Both the position numbers and the translations under genes were made by a program. From contig OZ024909.1 of assembly GCA_964017125.1 (NCBI GenBank), positions 55,941,122-56,005,121 of the forward strand: a DNA stretch of 64,000 bases, given 5' to 3'. The DNA is from Flabesymbios commensalis (taxonomy: Eukaryota; Annelida; Polychaeta; Terebellida; Flabelligeridae). Positions 1-10,549 of this stretch are shown in pieces. Under the pieces are notes generated by a model. It searched no databases. It saw nothing but the letters and a program-made list of their open reading frames with translations, and was not told the origin of the DNA. Position 1 is the stretch's first letter, and the number at the start of each line of letters is the position of its first letter.

Positions 1-191
1 GCACGGTATTACTTATAACCATACACGACATCGTAAAAATAAAAGCAAATGAAATGGCCGAGATATACCCCTTGACATTACCATGATTGCCATGATTTGC
101 GTTGGATTAGTCCCAGCGTGGTGGATATCGAGCGTAATTATACACCGGCTGAAATAACGCACATATACATGTAATATAGATATAATGTACT

Positions 192-447
192 TTAGCCTTA
201 AAGCGCTGAAATAATTTTGATAAAAACCATGGAGACCAAGTTTTTTTCAATTAAAAATCATCAAAAATGTCTTAGTTAGCTCTTTCCGCTTCATTTGAAT
301 ACCTATGTTCTACCTATGTTCTATGGTCTATGGCCATCACAAAGATTATAATTCTTACAGTGCGGGGATCGAATTTAGACGTCAGAATCTGACGTCTACA
401 GACGTCAGATTCTGACGTCTAAACTTGATCCCCGCGCTGTAAGGGTA
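192..447 (+). mobile_element. Family B piggyBac-type MITE, copy 1
   Basis: The left end reads CCTTAAAGCGCTGAAATAA and the right end GCGCTGTAAGGGTA, which are imperfect inverted repeats. A nested hairpin built of GACGTCAGAATCTGACGTC words lies at 377-440. Body words seen in all family B copies are present (ACCATGGAGACCAA, TAGCTCTTTCCGCTTCATTTG). There is no coding capacity. Family assignment rests on TTAA-flanked CCCTT ends in the better copies. Confidence 0.75.
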
Positions 448-780
448 GAAGAGCCGGGTATTGTTGTCAATCCATCAGGAGGAGGGACTGAAATAGAAAA
501 GATGACGCGTGTTTCTGGTGATTAAGGTCGACCGTAAGCCATGAATACGGTCATAATGATAACGGTGTAATCTAAACCGACGAATAATAATATGATAACT
601 GTCGTCAACTATTACAACAAAGTGTCATCAAGTCATAAACCCTTTACATTCTAGAGACTTGAATACCCCTTGGGGCATACTTTTTAAAAGATCAATTTCA
701 CAGTAAAACTAGATGTAAGTGTTTACTATGTAAACACCCAAGAAGGCTCCCCCTCCCACTTTTCAAATAAGAGTTATACA
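448..780. other. No recognisable feature
   Basis: AT-rich sequence between a MITE and a tandem array. I see no open frame, hairpin or repeat shared with the rest of the window. Confidence 0.5.
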
Positions 781-819
781 ATAATTATAATTTTAGCAGC
801 TTTAGGCTAGGGTGATAAG

Positions 820-1431
820 GATGGCCGCCATGACCCGGATATTTTCCCAAACTTTTTGAAAAATGAATGCAGTCTAGGAAATACTACTGCTATGCACTAT
901 GTTGAAAATTGAGTATATCGGATGAAGTTATCAGAGTGACAAGGTCCTAAATTGACGAAAAAAGATGGCCGCCATGACCCAAATATTTTCCCGAACTTTC
1001 TGAAAAATTGATGCAGGCTAGGAGTTATCACTACTATTATATGCAGTATTTTGAATATTGAGTATATCGGATAAGCGGCTTTGAAGTTATCAGGGTGACA
1101 AGGTTCTAATTTGACGAAAAAAAATTAAAGATGGCCGCCACGACCAGAATATTTCCCCGAACTTTCTTAAAAATTGATGCAGCCTAGGAATTAATAGTTG
1201 CATCCAGTATGTTGAACACAAAGTGAATCGAAAAAGCGGTTTTGTAGATATCAGGGTGACAAGGTCATAATTTGACGAAGAAAGATTAAAGATGGCCGCC
1301 ATGACCCGAATAATATCCCAAACTTTCTAAAAAATTGTACAGCCTAGGAATTATTACTTGCATCCAGTAAGTTGAACACAAAGTGAATCGAAAAAGCGGT
1401 TTTGTAGATATCAGGGTGACATGGCATGGAT
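820..1431. repeat. Tandem array, four units of about 145-165 bp
   Basis: Four diverged units begin at the phrase AAGATGGCCGCCATGACCC (near 820, 964, 1130 and 1290). Each continues with a TTTTCCCRAACTTTCTGAAAAATT stretch, a CAGCCTAGGAATTA stretch and ATATCAGGGTGACAAGG. Units 3 and 4 are most alike, so the array probably grew from that side. Short frames on the minus strand simply read this repeat and are not genes. The AAGATGG core resembles a YY1 site, but the full vertebrate consensus (AAGATGGCGGC) is not matched. Confidence 0.85.
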
Positions 1432-1596
1432 GAGAGGCGGTGTCCATGCGCGGCGCCGCCCGCGCCGGCGGACGAAACCGTACAAAAACTAAAAGCCTCC
1501 CCCTGGTAGGGGGAGCCTTAATGACACATGAACGATGATACACACGGATATTTTATAAAACTAGCTGATTTTCCTATGCTGCATAAAAAGAAGACT

Positions 1597-1831
1597 TTAA
1601 CCCTTACAACGCTGAAATATTTTTGAATAAACCGTGGAGACCAATTATTAAGGGGTAAAAAAACGTCTTGGTTAGCTCTTTCCGCTTCCTTTGAAAACCT
1701 ATGTTATGGGTCTACGGCAATCATAAATGTTTTAATTCTTTCATTGCGGGGACCGTCTTTATACGTCAGAATCTGACGTCTACAGACGTCAGATTCTGTC
1801 TTAAAGACGGTCCCCGAGTTGAAAGGGTTAA
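1597..1831 (+). mobile_element. Family B piggyBac-type MITE, copy 2 (complete)
   Basis: The element is flanked by TTAA on both sides (1597-1600 and 1828-1831). Ends are CCCTTACAACGCTGAAATA and GAGTTGAAAGGG. The GACGTCAGA hairpin spans about 1760-1806 and is enclosed by complementary GGGGACCGTCTTTA / AAAGACGGTCCCC arms. A duplicated TTAA is the target preference of piggyBac transposases, and CCCTT ends fit that superfamily. No transposase is present, so the link is by inference. Confidence 0.85.
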
Positions 1832-2261
1832 GTCGACAATTAACATAATTTTGCATCATTTTGGCATGTGATAAATGATAAATCCAGCACGCCAGTCATG
1901 TTAGTCACCACAAAAATATATTTGAATGCTGGCTAAAATGTTTTAGGCCTCACACGTCCATTGTTAGACACTAGTACCAGATTGGCACAGCTATTTCTGG
2001 CTAACAGGTTAACGACTGTACGCCACATGAACAAAATGAATTCATCAAAACACCGCTGCACAACTCTGTCGTGCAAAGGCAGTGTCTATGCTTACTTTAT
2101 AAGTGAGCAGATACTGTCTTTTGACTTTGTAGAGCAGAAAGGGCAAGTGCTAAAAAGTAATGATAAATGCACGTGCCATTATCTGCCGGTTATTGATGAC
2201 TCTGCATCACGCACAGTCTGAAGACGAAAACAAGCATAAACCAAGCAGGAACAATGACTCC
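1832..2261. other. No recognisable feature
   Basis: About 430 bp of mixed sequence. The short open frames here have no recognisable content. Confidence 0.45.
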
Positions 2262-2372
2262 TATCCCAGTAAAGACGAGACGTTTATACAATGCTGTGTT
2301 AATGTTGGGCCAGCGTCGCGACGCTGGCCCAACATTAACGCAGCATTGTATAAATGCCTCGTGTTTTCTGGA
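2262..2372. mobile_element. Family A palindrome (CAGCAAACAC foldback)
   Basis: A near-perfect hairpin of about 110 bp. It opens TATCCCAGTAAAGACGAGAC, has GGGCCAGCGTCGCGACGCTGGCCC at the centre, and closes with CCTCGTGTTTTCTGGA. The arms carry TTTATACAATGCTGTGTTAA and its complement. This is one of about 25 clear copies in the window that share ends and centre. Confidence 0.85.
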
Positions 2373-3256
2373 ATGACACTACGAAATATAATATATTAAC
2401 CATTATATCAAACGTCTAGTTCGGTGGGATAAGCAAATAGTTTAAACTTTTCATCCCATTTTATTTGCATTAATTTAATACAATTAAAATCATTCTAATC
2501 ACAAGCTCCTTCACAGCGTCAATCATGACATGTTGATATAGAAGAAAAAAGAAAGGAAGGAATCGCAAATTCCGACAACTTAGTAATAATGTCTCCTGAA
2601 TAGGTCTCGTCTGAGGCGCATGACTACTCCGAATCAAGTTTTAGAATGCACTTTGACTGCCAATGTACAAATTCACATTGAGATTAATTCGCAGAGGCTT
2701 ATCGCGTTGCCGATTGCGCTCGCCTACGCCGTCGCTCTGGTATGTTTTGGCAATGATCAAATGATGTGTTTGATAAACCAACGAAATATCGAGTTGGTGT
2801 GTTTTTCCAATTATCCGAGACGCATTCGACAGATTTTTCCAGGATTTGAAGTAGATGGTCGTTTCGATTGAACTTGCAGCCAATATCAGTCAATGTGCCA
2901 ACTATACATGTACTATACTATAGCAAACACAAAACGATCAAGTAACATGATTTGATTTTGGTTGAAGATATATAATATTTATAATTGTAATAATAATAGT
3001 CCTATGTTGAAGAAAATCCATCTTCACGACTGGTCCTTTATTACACGTATAGGTTTACTTCTTTAAGTCCAACGATTCGATTCGAATGGCAATCGGTGAT
3101 TTACAGTCGACAGAAGTGACAAATGGATACAAATTACTGCTTCATACGATCTTCACTAAAAAGTCACTTGGCAGGTGATGAATCGATAGCTAAAATTAGC
3201 ACCCTCAGCAAATCAGTGGCAAAGATTAAAGCGTGAAAGACAAGACAATCATTAGA
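2373..3256. other. No recognisable feature
   Basis: About 0.9 kb. A stretch near 2620-2880 is open on both strands for about 80 codons, but neither translation resembles a known family and no splice or start context supports it. Confidence 0.45.
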
Positions 3257-3381
3257 GTCTGGGCCGGTACTATCGTACAATTTACAATATAATCATAGGC
3301 TTCGGATTGGTCGAAATTGCCATCTCGACCAATCCGAAGCCCACGATATATCGCAACATGTTCGAGAATACGGGCCCAGGT
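3257..3381. mobile_element. Family I palindrome, copy 1
   Basis: The two arms pair around GCCATCTCGACC. The outer ends are CTGGGCCGGTACTATCGTAC and GTTCGAGAATACGGGCCCAG, and the inner arms carry AGGCTTCGGATTGGTCGA and its complement. A similar but better preserved copy lies at 52702-52834 and a half copy near 10378. Confidence 0.75.
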
Positions 3382-3451
3382 GCCGTGACACATTGATGTC
3401 GTACCACGGATAAATCGCAAAAAAATGTGTAGGGTCATTTGTCCTGGATCA

Positions 3452-4175
3452 TGTAACAATGTTAAGTAACAGGTGTCTAAATTGGGGGTTTCTGTAATTA
3501 AAGGGTAGAATAAACATGCTGTCCTGGGCTGTTTACATGTGAACCACATGGTGGAGACGGTACTGCGACAAGTACTAATTGTCATACAGGACGTCCCCTA
3601 TTTCTAGAGGCCTGTGTGAGTCGGTTCTGGAAAACAGCCCAGGAATGTGAATGTATATCAAAGTAAGGATCCTGATTGGTGGAGATGTCATTTCATCACA
3701 GGAAGGGACCGCGCCCGTCGGGATCCGCTATAAAGGAAGGCGCCGACAGCCTTCGAGAGGGAAATTCAGAGGGAAATTTAGAGGAAATTGAGAGAGAAAT
3801 TGGGGAGTATTCTAGCAGAGACGTTTCGGGTTTGGCTAAGTTTAGTGGGAGTTGCTTCGGTATCTAACATCTTGTGGATCACTGAAGCAACAGCAAAATT
3901 ATCAACAAATTACACAACGAGATATAAGTACTAACATCGTGTACTGAGAAATTGAATGTTTTACGCTTAATATATATTTTATATATATTCAAGCCTTTAT
4001 TATTTTATCCACGAGTGTTGTGTTTGCCGTGCCAGAACATTAGGACAACGATAGCGTGTCAACGTATATAAGACCCGTTTACATTGGTGCGTATGACCAG
4101 GATTGTGTCAACGCATAGACCTTTTTACATTGGTGCCGTGACCAGGATTTGTGTCACGGATAAAACCCGTTTACA
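3452..4175 (+). repeat. 5' LTR
   Basis: It begins TGTAACAATGTTAAG and ends CCCGTTTACA. A TATAAAGG box lies at 3729-3736 in a GC-richer context, probably the element's promoter. The 3' part contains two extra copies of the LTR-end / primer-site phrase (GTTTACATTGGTGC, then GACCAGGATT). The 7-bp word TGGATCA immediately precedes it and also follows the right LTR. If the ends are read as AT...AT, the duplicated target is 5 bp (GGATC). Confidence 0.9.
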
Positions 4176-4200
4176 TTGGTGCCATCTGACAGGATTTTAA
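4176..4200 (+). promoter_or_regulatory. Primer-binding site of the LTR element
   Basis: Directly after the left LTR the sequence reads TTGGTGCCATCTGACAGGAT. TGG is expected opposite the CCA end of a tRNA primer. Two similar phrases occur just upstream inside the LTR. The primer tRNA was not identified. Confidence 0.6.
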
Positions 4201-4397
4201 TTTGAAAAAAACAAATTAAATCAATTCAAGAACCTGGTTGAACAACTTTGGAAAGTTACAAAAGTGACTGGACAGTGGCACGGCAAAAGCGGCAAAACTA
4301 AGATCAGTGGATAAATACTAGTTAATGTAGAGGTTGCTATCAGAAGCCGCTACTGTTATCAAGACGGGGATAAATAAACGGGATCCAGAAGGAATCA

Positions 4398-4480
4398 GTA
4401 TCCAGACGGAGTTGGGCGTTTGCCAGGACCGACAGCGATCCACAGGACAGACAAGGAGTTGGGCGTTTGCCAGGACTGAC
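4398..4480 (+). repeat. Short direct repeat in the LTR element leader
   Basis: The phrase GAGTTGGGCGTTTGCCAGGA occurs twice, about 51 bp apart, in the untranslated leader region. No function can be given. Confidence 0.6.
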
Positions 4481-5879
4481 GGGACCCAGAGGACAACAGA
4501 CGGAGCAGGATCGACAAGATCTAGACAGAAGCTACATAACGTTGGGATAGTTGGCTACACACAGACATGTAGTCGGAGGTCAGTTATTTTCTAGGCTGCT
4601 GTAGTTAATGTTCATTGATCTTTATATTTTTGATAAGCTTTTGGCTGATCCATTGGAAAAACAAAAATAGAATTATTCCAGTTAACTGGTATCTCTGGTC
4701 TCCCGGGGAAAACACATTTTGACAATGTAATTGAAAAAATTAAAAAGGGGGGACTAAAGCTCTATACAACAGCATTGTAATCAAGACAGGGTTAAAATGG
4801 GAAGATAATCGGGACTACTAGTGACAAATATTACTGCTGAGAATAATAAGAAGATAATACTCATTAGGACCCAGAGTACTGGGGCCTTACGGTCGGACGG
4901 ACAGGCATAAAAAGACGCAAACAAGCTGGGGGAGGTACTTGTGTATACAGAGACTGTTTACTATTGAGTATACAGTGACGGGGGGAGGTGATAAGGCAGT
5001 AGGCCTATGATGAGCGGGTCAAATAACTGCGCCCCAGTAAATAAGCAGCAATCAAAGGATTGATTAGGCAGTTCAGAAATTATGTGGAAACACATAAGGC
5101 GAACTGAAGAGGTGAATATGGAGGAGATTCTGGGGATAATCCGCCAGTATCTCACAGCCATAAATCAGAGACGATCCATTGAACGAGGACGTAAATAATG
5201 TTGAGTAAATAATATTATTAGAACACGTCACTCAGAATGGTCGTTTCTGGTATTGTTAATTGAGAAATCAAATTGGTTAAATCAAGAAGATTTTGTGTTA
5301 ATTTTCGAAATTAAATAAATATATTCAAGGATTTGTATTGATTTTCAAAAATTAAATAATTAATCGCAAGGGGCTAAATGTATTATTCGGATTTTTTTTA
5401 AACCCTAAAATGCAGTATTAATGGTAGAAAAAAAATACAATCAAAATTTAATTTGGGGTTAAGGAATATTACATGATATTAGTGCGTATAAGAAATGTAA
5501 GAAGACACAGTGCAGACATGGTTAGACGGTGGCCTGTATCACAAGTTAGTAAAAATATACCTAAGTATGTTCAGCTCAAAGTAGCTGTAACGCGTGATAA
5601 GACGCAGGGCAACATTTGCTAACATGTCTGACGGTAAATCTGAAGACAATCTCCCCGTGCTCATGTCGAGCTAAGATTATCTGAATGTTACATTTCAGAT
5701 ATAGCGGAGATGAAAGGTGAATATGAATGATTAGTGAGAATTATGTAAGCACAATTAAAAATTGGGAAAACGCGAATTGCTAAAGAACGAGAGTCATAAA
5801 GGGAGGAAATTTGTTTTTAAAAAAAGTAGATAAACGTAAACAACAACGCGACAGCGAATAAGGTGAGGTAGATAATGCA

Positions 5880-6526
5880 GATATCAGTAGTAGGTTTAAC
5901 GCTGATATGGGATTAAATGTTGATAATATTCATGAGAAGAATTTATCAATGAAGAAACGGTGCTCTCTCCTGATCAGGGAGATGCAAATATCAGTAGTAG
6001 GTTTAACGCTGATATGGGATTAAATTTGATAAATTTCAAGAGAAAGAAATTATCAATGCGGTAACAAGGAGGATATTAGAGGAGTTAAAAAGTTGATAAA
6101 TTTCAAGAGAAGAAATTATCAATGCGGTAACAGAGATCGCCCGGGGTTTGAGGATATGGTACAGATATCAGTAGATGTGCACGCTGATATTATCGCTTGA
6201 TAAAATTCAAGAGAAGAATTTATCAAGGAGCATAAGCGTGATAAATTTATGGACAAGAATTTATCAATAAGCAGTTGCTGATGTAGCGGAGTTTACCCCT
6301 TGTTGAGGGGAAGATATCAGCTTATGTGTAAGTTGGTACATGTGTAAGATGAGGTGTTGATAATACTAAAGAGAAATACAAATTATCACAAGTATACCAT
6401 CATCGGGGGGATATCAGTAGAAAGTTACGCTGATATGTGACTGAAGTTGATAACTTCAGGAGAAGAAGTTATCAACACATGAGATAGTATAAATGGGTTT
6501 ATTTTTAAGAGAGAAAAAAAAGTAAA
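5880..6526 (+). other. Array of short hairpins inside the LTR element
   Basis: Two hairpin types are interspersed. Type 1 has an ATATCAG / CTGATAT stem with an AGTAG...ACG loop, near 5880, 5988, 6164 and 6410. Type 2 has a GATAA...TTATC stem around an AAGAGAA-like loop, near 5920, 6026, 6093, 6197, 6240, 6357 and 6447. A related GGTTTA...TAAACC hairpin with loop AAGAGAGA lies near 6494. Inner stem bases differ between copies in matching pairs (AATTTC with GAAATT, AACTTC with GAAGTT), so pairing seems conserved rather than sequence. It may act as structured RNA, for example a packaging or protein-binding array. This is inference. Confidence 0.75.
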
Positions 6527-6740
6527 CCAACGTACGAGCATCAGGTAAGAAAAAATGTTATTGTGTTACAGTGCCAGAGCTTTGCTAACTCATGGCGGCT
6601 GGAGGCATAATAACATTGGTGGCTGCAATGGATATGGGTAGTGATTACAGTAGAACCCATTGTTTTAACGGTTATATGTTGTTGGCAATAAACGCTATCA
6701 GACTACAGTTCGTCCAGCTGTCTCGTATGGTAAACTAAAC

Positions 6741-7076
6741 ATGTCATGCCATGCTTTCGCTGACCAAATGACTTTAGCACGTTATTACTATCACGAATCA
6801 GAATATCATTTAAAATCTATAGGCAAGCTGGTCCATTTGAATAAATTTACGGGTGACATTGTGTGGGGACCGCTCGACGAATTAGGTGACGACATAGATA
6901 TAATAGATGAAATAAATAGATCACCAAAATTAAATGACATAGATGACATCCCCTTAAGTCAATTGATAAAGAAGTTACATCGATCTATGATCGTAACTAT
7001 GACACCAGTAGAGAAACGCCACAGGTTTGGTACCTTCACACTGGGAGGGTTAATGATTTTGGTAATAGCGGGGTAG
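6741..7076 (+). CDS. Short open frame in the LTR element, unknown product
   Basis: A frame of 111 codons beginning at an ATG. It is rich in acidic residues in the middle (LDELGDDIDIIDEI) and ends in a hydrophobic stretch (TLGGLMILVIAG). This arrangement recalls the membrane-proximal end of an envelope-like protein, but no conserved motif confirms it. It is the only frame in the element interior with protein-like composition. Treat it as a relic of the element, not a host gene. Confidence 0.35.
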   Translation: MSCHAFADQMTLARYYYHESEYHLKSIGKLVHLNKFTGDIVWGPLDELGDDIDIIDEINRSPKLNDIDDIPLSQLIKKLHRSMIVTMTPVEKRHRFGTFTLGGLMILVIAG

Positions 7077-7123
7077 GTGCAGTGGGCATAGTATACTGGA
7101 GATACCCTGGGATAATTAATAAA

Positions 7124-7128
<5 letters not shown>

Positions 7129-7154
<26 letters not shown>
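7129..7154 (+). repeat. Poly-A run
   Basis: An uninterrupted A tract of about 26 bases inside the LTR element interior. Confidence 0.8.
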
Positions 7155-7760
7155 TTGAGAAAAATACGCAGCCTAGACTTTATAACACCTGCAAGTCACA
7201 AACATCAAGTGGTGAGAACACTGCCCTGTTGGCTCTGTCTGCGACGGTCAGAAGTCCAATCAGACTGTCTTCCTGATGACTGGACATTATAGATAGAGTG
7301 TATGGTTAACGTGTGTAGGAGACGTCCTACGAGACACAGTTAATAATTTTGAGATGATAATGACTGTAAATAAACACTATGTTCCAGAGGCAGTGGATGC
7401 TGAGAAGTGGTGTAGTTAAAATGTAAATTGTAAGTAATCATCGTGTATTTTTGAGAGTGTTTTCCACTCAAGACATTGTTCCAGAGAAGAGGATTGTAAG
7501 TAAATTGATTGTAACTAAATCAACATATATTATTTTAGAGTGTGTTCCACTCAAGACATTGTTCCAGAGAGAGAAGAGGAGATTATACATTATATTTTGA
7601 TGAAGTAGAGAAACAATAATGTTATGTGACAAAAGAAAAATATAGGTGGAAGATGGTTGACCTCCGAAACTTATATTTTTATTTTATATATGATTTTACT
7701 AATCATAGGGATTTTAAGGGATTTTAAATATGGAATTCAAGCGTGTAAACAAGTTGGATT

Positions 7761-7775
7761 CCATAGGGGGAGGTA
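7761..7775 (+). promoter_or_regulatory. Polypurine tract of the LTR element
   Basis: CCATAGGGGGAGGTA lies directly before the right LTR, where plus-strand priming is expected in LTR retrotransposons. Confidence 0.7.
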
Positions 7776-8499
7776 TGTAACAATGTTAAGTAACAGGTGT
7801 CTAAATTGGGGGTTTCTGTAATTAAAGGGTAGAATAAACATGCTGTCCTGGGCTGTTTACATGTGAACCACATGGTGGAGACGGTACTGCGACAAGTACT
7901 AATTGTCATACAGGACGTCCCCTATTTCTAGAGGCCTGTGTGAGTCGGTTCTGGAAAACAGCCCAGGAATGTGAATGTATATCAAAGTAAGGATCCTGAT
8001 TGGTGGAGATGTCATTTCATCACAGGAAGGGACCGCGCCCGTCGGGATCCGCTATAAAGGAAGGCGCCGACAGCCTTCGAGAGGGAAATTCAGAGGGAAA
8101 TTTAGAGGAAATTGAGAGAGAAATTGGGGAGTATTCTAGCAGAGACGTTTCGGGTTTGGCTAAGTTTAGTGGGAGTTGCTTCGGTATCTAACATCTTGTG
8201 GATCACTGAAGCAACAGCAAAATTATCAACAAATTACACAACGAGATATAAGTACTAACATCGTGTACTGAGAAATTGAATGTTTTACGCTTAATATATA
8301 TTTTATATATATTCAAGCCTTTATTATTTTATCCACGAGTGTTGTGTTTGCCGTGCCAGAACATTAGGACAACGATAGCGTGTCAACGTATATAAGACCC
8401 GTTTACATTGGTGCGTATGACCAGGATTGTGTCAACGCATAGACCTTTTTACATTGGTGCCGTGACCAGGATTTGTGTCACGGATAAAACCCGTTTACA
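7776..8499 (+). repeat. 3' LTR
   Basis: Same length as the 5' LTR and no difference noticed by eye. It carries the same TATAAAGG box (8053-8060) and the same duplicated LTR-end phrases. It is followed by TGGATCA, matching the bases before the 5' LTR. Confidence 0.9.
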
Positions 8500-8610
8500 T
8501 GGATCAAGAGAAAACAAAATCTGCATAAAGTCTGAATAACGAGCGTGCCGACGTGGTCATAACCTCTTGTTAATCTCAGCTAAATAGGACAGACTGTGAG
8601 GGTTATGTTC

Positions 8611-8730
8611 AACCAGGGAAGTGCACGAGATGTTAAACCAGTGCTGGGTTGATGTTGGGCCATTAGCCCAACGATAAATGGCCCAACGATAACCCAGCAC
8701 TGGTTCAAACAGCACTGTTTGCTGCGTGGG
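8611..8730. mobile_element. Family A palindrome, diverged
   Basis: Arms TTAAACCAGTGCTGGGTTGATG and their complement flank a GGGCCATTAGCCC centre. The outer ends are worn (CCAGGGAAGTGCACGAGA, ACTGTTTGCTGCG). It lies about 110 bp after the LTR element. Confidence 0.65.
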
Positions 8731-9159
8731 CCACATTTTCTGGGGGCAGAGCACACACGCCACACACCATTACCCCGCGGAACGATACCCCAGTGAATCC
8801 ATCTCCCCCGATAGCAGCTAGTAAAGACACCATCTCAGACTCTAAACCACTTAAAACTATAAAAAATCTGAGTAGAGCGGCTAAGTGGTACACGACGCAA
8901 GGTATCTCAACGGACGTATCCCGCCAAAAACACGCCACAACTCAACGGCAATGCTGGCTGTATAGTGGGCAGGTGGCTGAGACACTGGTCCTATAACCAG
9001 ACAATGTCAGTCCGGTGTATTATCATACACAGGGATCAATACGGTGAAGCGCTGAATGCCAAATCACCAGATCCAGAATCAGTCTAACAAGAACCCCAAG
9101 ATGTCATGGTATTAAAGGGACTCAATACAAACGTGACGATATTGTAGTTCCAAGGTTAT
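8731..9159. other. No clear feature; weak tRNA-like A box
   Basis: GTGGCTGAGACACTGG near 8972 resembles a tRNA D-arm, but no matching B box or fold follows. It may be a worn SINE fragment. Confidence 0.25.
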
Positions 9160-9392
9160 TCACCCATGTAAAGCCTGAATTTACCATTGTCATCTTCATC
9201 CACTACAAGCCGCGAATTGCTGTAGCAATTCTCGACTTCTAGTGGATGAAGATGATTTAGGCTAATGTGGGTGGCAAAAGAAAAAAAATTGTTATTATTA
9301 AACAGTTTCATGAAAATTTCCGTTCGAAAACCCCTAGGTCTCAAAAATTAGGTAATTCTTCAAAGGTGCAAAATGATGCTTTGTTGCATCGC
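9160..9392 (+). mobile_element. Family D piggyBac-type MITE, copy 1
   Basis: The family start (AAGCCTGAATTTACCATTGTC) is followed by a hairpin at about 9190-9258 made of TCTTCATCCACTACAAGCCG and its complement. Then come the family body words (CAGTTTCATGAAAATTT, GCAAAATGATGCTTTG). The outermost ends are worn. At 9341-9350 it shows AAATTAGGTAATTC, the uninterrupted form of the site where another copy (47767-48264) carries an insertion. Confidence 0.75.
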
Positions 9393-9816
9393 AAAACAAA
9401 GCCATTATTGGTATACTACATTTCTGGAACAGCGGCCGTTATCATTAAGTATTGGGGGGGGGGGGGTATGATAGACAAGGGTATAAGGCTGACTAGCCTC
9501 TGGCTAATGTTTTCTGTGACATGAACCGATCTAAAATACAATTTATCCTATCTTATCCTATCTATCTTAAGGGTATAATAGTACTTCGAAGAAGGTGCAA
9601 CGTTGTCATGAAATGCAAGCAAAACAATATTTTGCAGAGCTAGCACACTAGGACTGTCAATAAGAAATACAAATCCACAATATCAATCTAATCGGAGAAA
9701 GAGAATAATAACAAAGGAGTAACATTTCAACATTTCTTGGGACCACATAAAACATCGCAAATGAAACTCCACAATATAACTTTTCAGATTTACAGCTAAC
9801 ATGCCAGTATTTCACA
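9393..9816. other. No clear feature; poly-G run
   Basis: A run of about 13 G lies near 9453-9465. The rest shows no recognised repeat or gene. Confidence 0.5.
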
Positions 9817-10052
9817 TTACCTTTATCTTGCTAAATTAAATAATTTCAATTTTCACTCACTTGAAGCTGTGTCTCGCTGCCGCGACCCACAACTTCAAGT
9901 GGCTGAAAATTACTCATATTTGTTTAGCTTGACACTAAACATTTGCAAATAGTGATGTTTAAACCGTCATTTTATTCCCAATAACTGTGATTTAATCGGC
10001 TAATAAAACGGATTTAAATGACTATAGTCGCGACCAGCAGGCAAAGGGTTAA
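9817..10052 (+). mobile_element. Family C piggyBac-type MITE, copy 1
   Basis: The left end is worn (TTACCTTTATCTTGCTAA). The right end AGCAGGCAAAGGGTTAA keeps the TTAA. A hairpin at 9848-9910 (TTTTCACTCACTTGAAGCTG and complement, loop near TCTCGCTGCCGCG) follows the left end. Body words AAACATTTGCAAATAGTGATG and CCCAATAACTGTGATTTA recur in other copies. Confidence 0.75.
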
Positions 10053-10549
10053 CTTGTCAAGCGTAATTTACTTTATAATGTATTATCAATAAGCGATGAT
10101 GTGATATGCAACCATTGGGTAATCAGGCAATACGTGTTGAGTCGTCGCTTTATTCTGTGGACAAAGTGGTTACGTCATAGGTGTGTTCATGCGAGATACC
10201 TGGTAAGCTCATAAGATTACATTTTACTTTTAAAGCATAACAACTTACTGATGCAGAACTGAAATACTTCCAGATTTACACCTCATAATACAAATGTATC
10301 AAACAAATTTGAGATCAAATAGTATGATGATGTTCATATCGTCTGTGCTTATATTCTTGTGCAAGTTAGATATATATATGCCATCTCGACCAATCAGAAG
10401 CCTACGATTTATCGTAACTTGTACGGGGATACGGACCCTGGCATTTATCCTGGGATGTAAAGTGGATATCAGTAGATAGTTAGAAGACGACTGTAAAATA
10501 TCAACATCCAGCGCCAATTCCCAGTCCAGCCGCATGTATAGCAAGGCGG
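10053..10549. other. Mostly featureless; half of a family I palindrome at 10378-10443
   Basis: GCCATCTCGACCAATCAGAA, then TTATCGTAACTTGTACGGGG, is the right arm of family I. The left arm is absent. Confidence 0.55.

Larger units (their letters stand above)
3452..8499 (+). mobile_element. LTR retrotransposon, about 5.05 kb, recent insertion
   Basis: Two direct repeats of equal length (724 bp) bound a 3.6-kb interior. They look identical by eye, which points to a very young insertion. The word GGATC occurs next to both outer ends. A TGG-starting primer-binding site follows the left LTR and a purine-rich tract precedes the right LTR, so the element reads on the plus strand. The interior is too short for a full gag-pol set and I recognise no reverse transcriptase or integrase motif, so this looks like a non-autonomous element. 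The TGGTGCCGTGACCAGGAT-type primer site recalls BEL/Pao elements from memory, which is a weak hint of family. Confidence 0.9.

Noticed and set aside
2620-2883. Frames of about 80 codons open on both strands
   Set aside because: Neither translation is recognisable and there is no start, splice or repeat evidence for either.
3676-3867. Identical 63-codon frames at 3676 and 8000
   Set aside because: They lie in the two LTRs and are identical only because the LTRs are. No coding role is evident.
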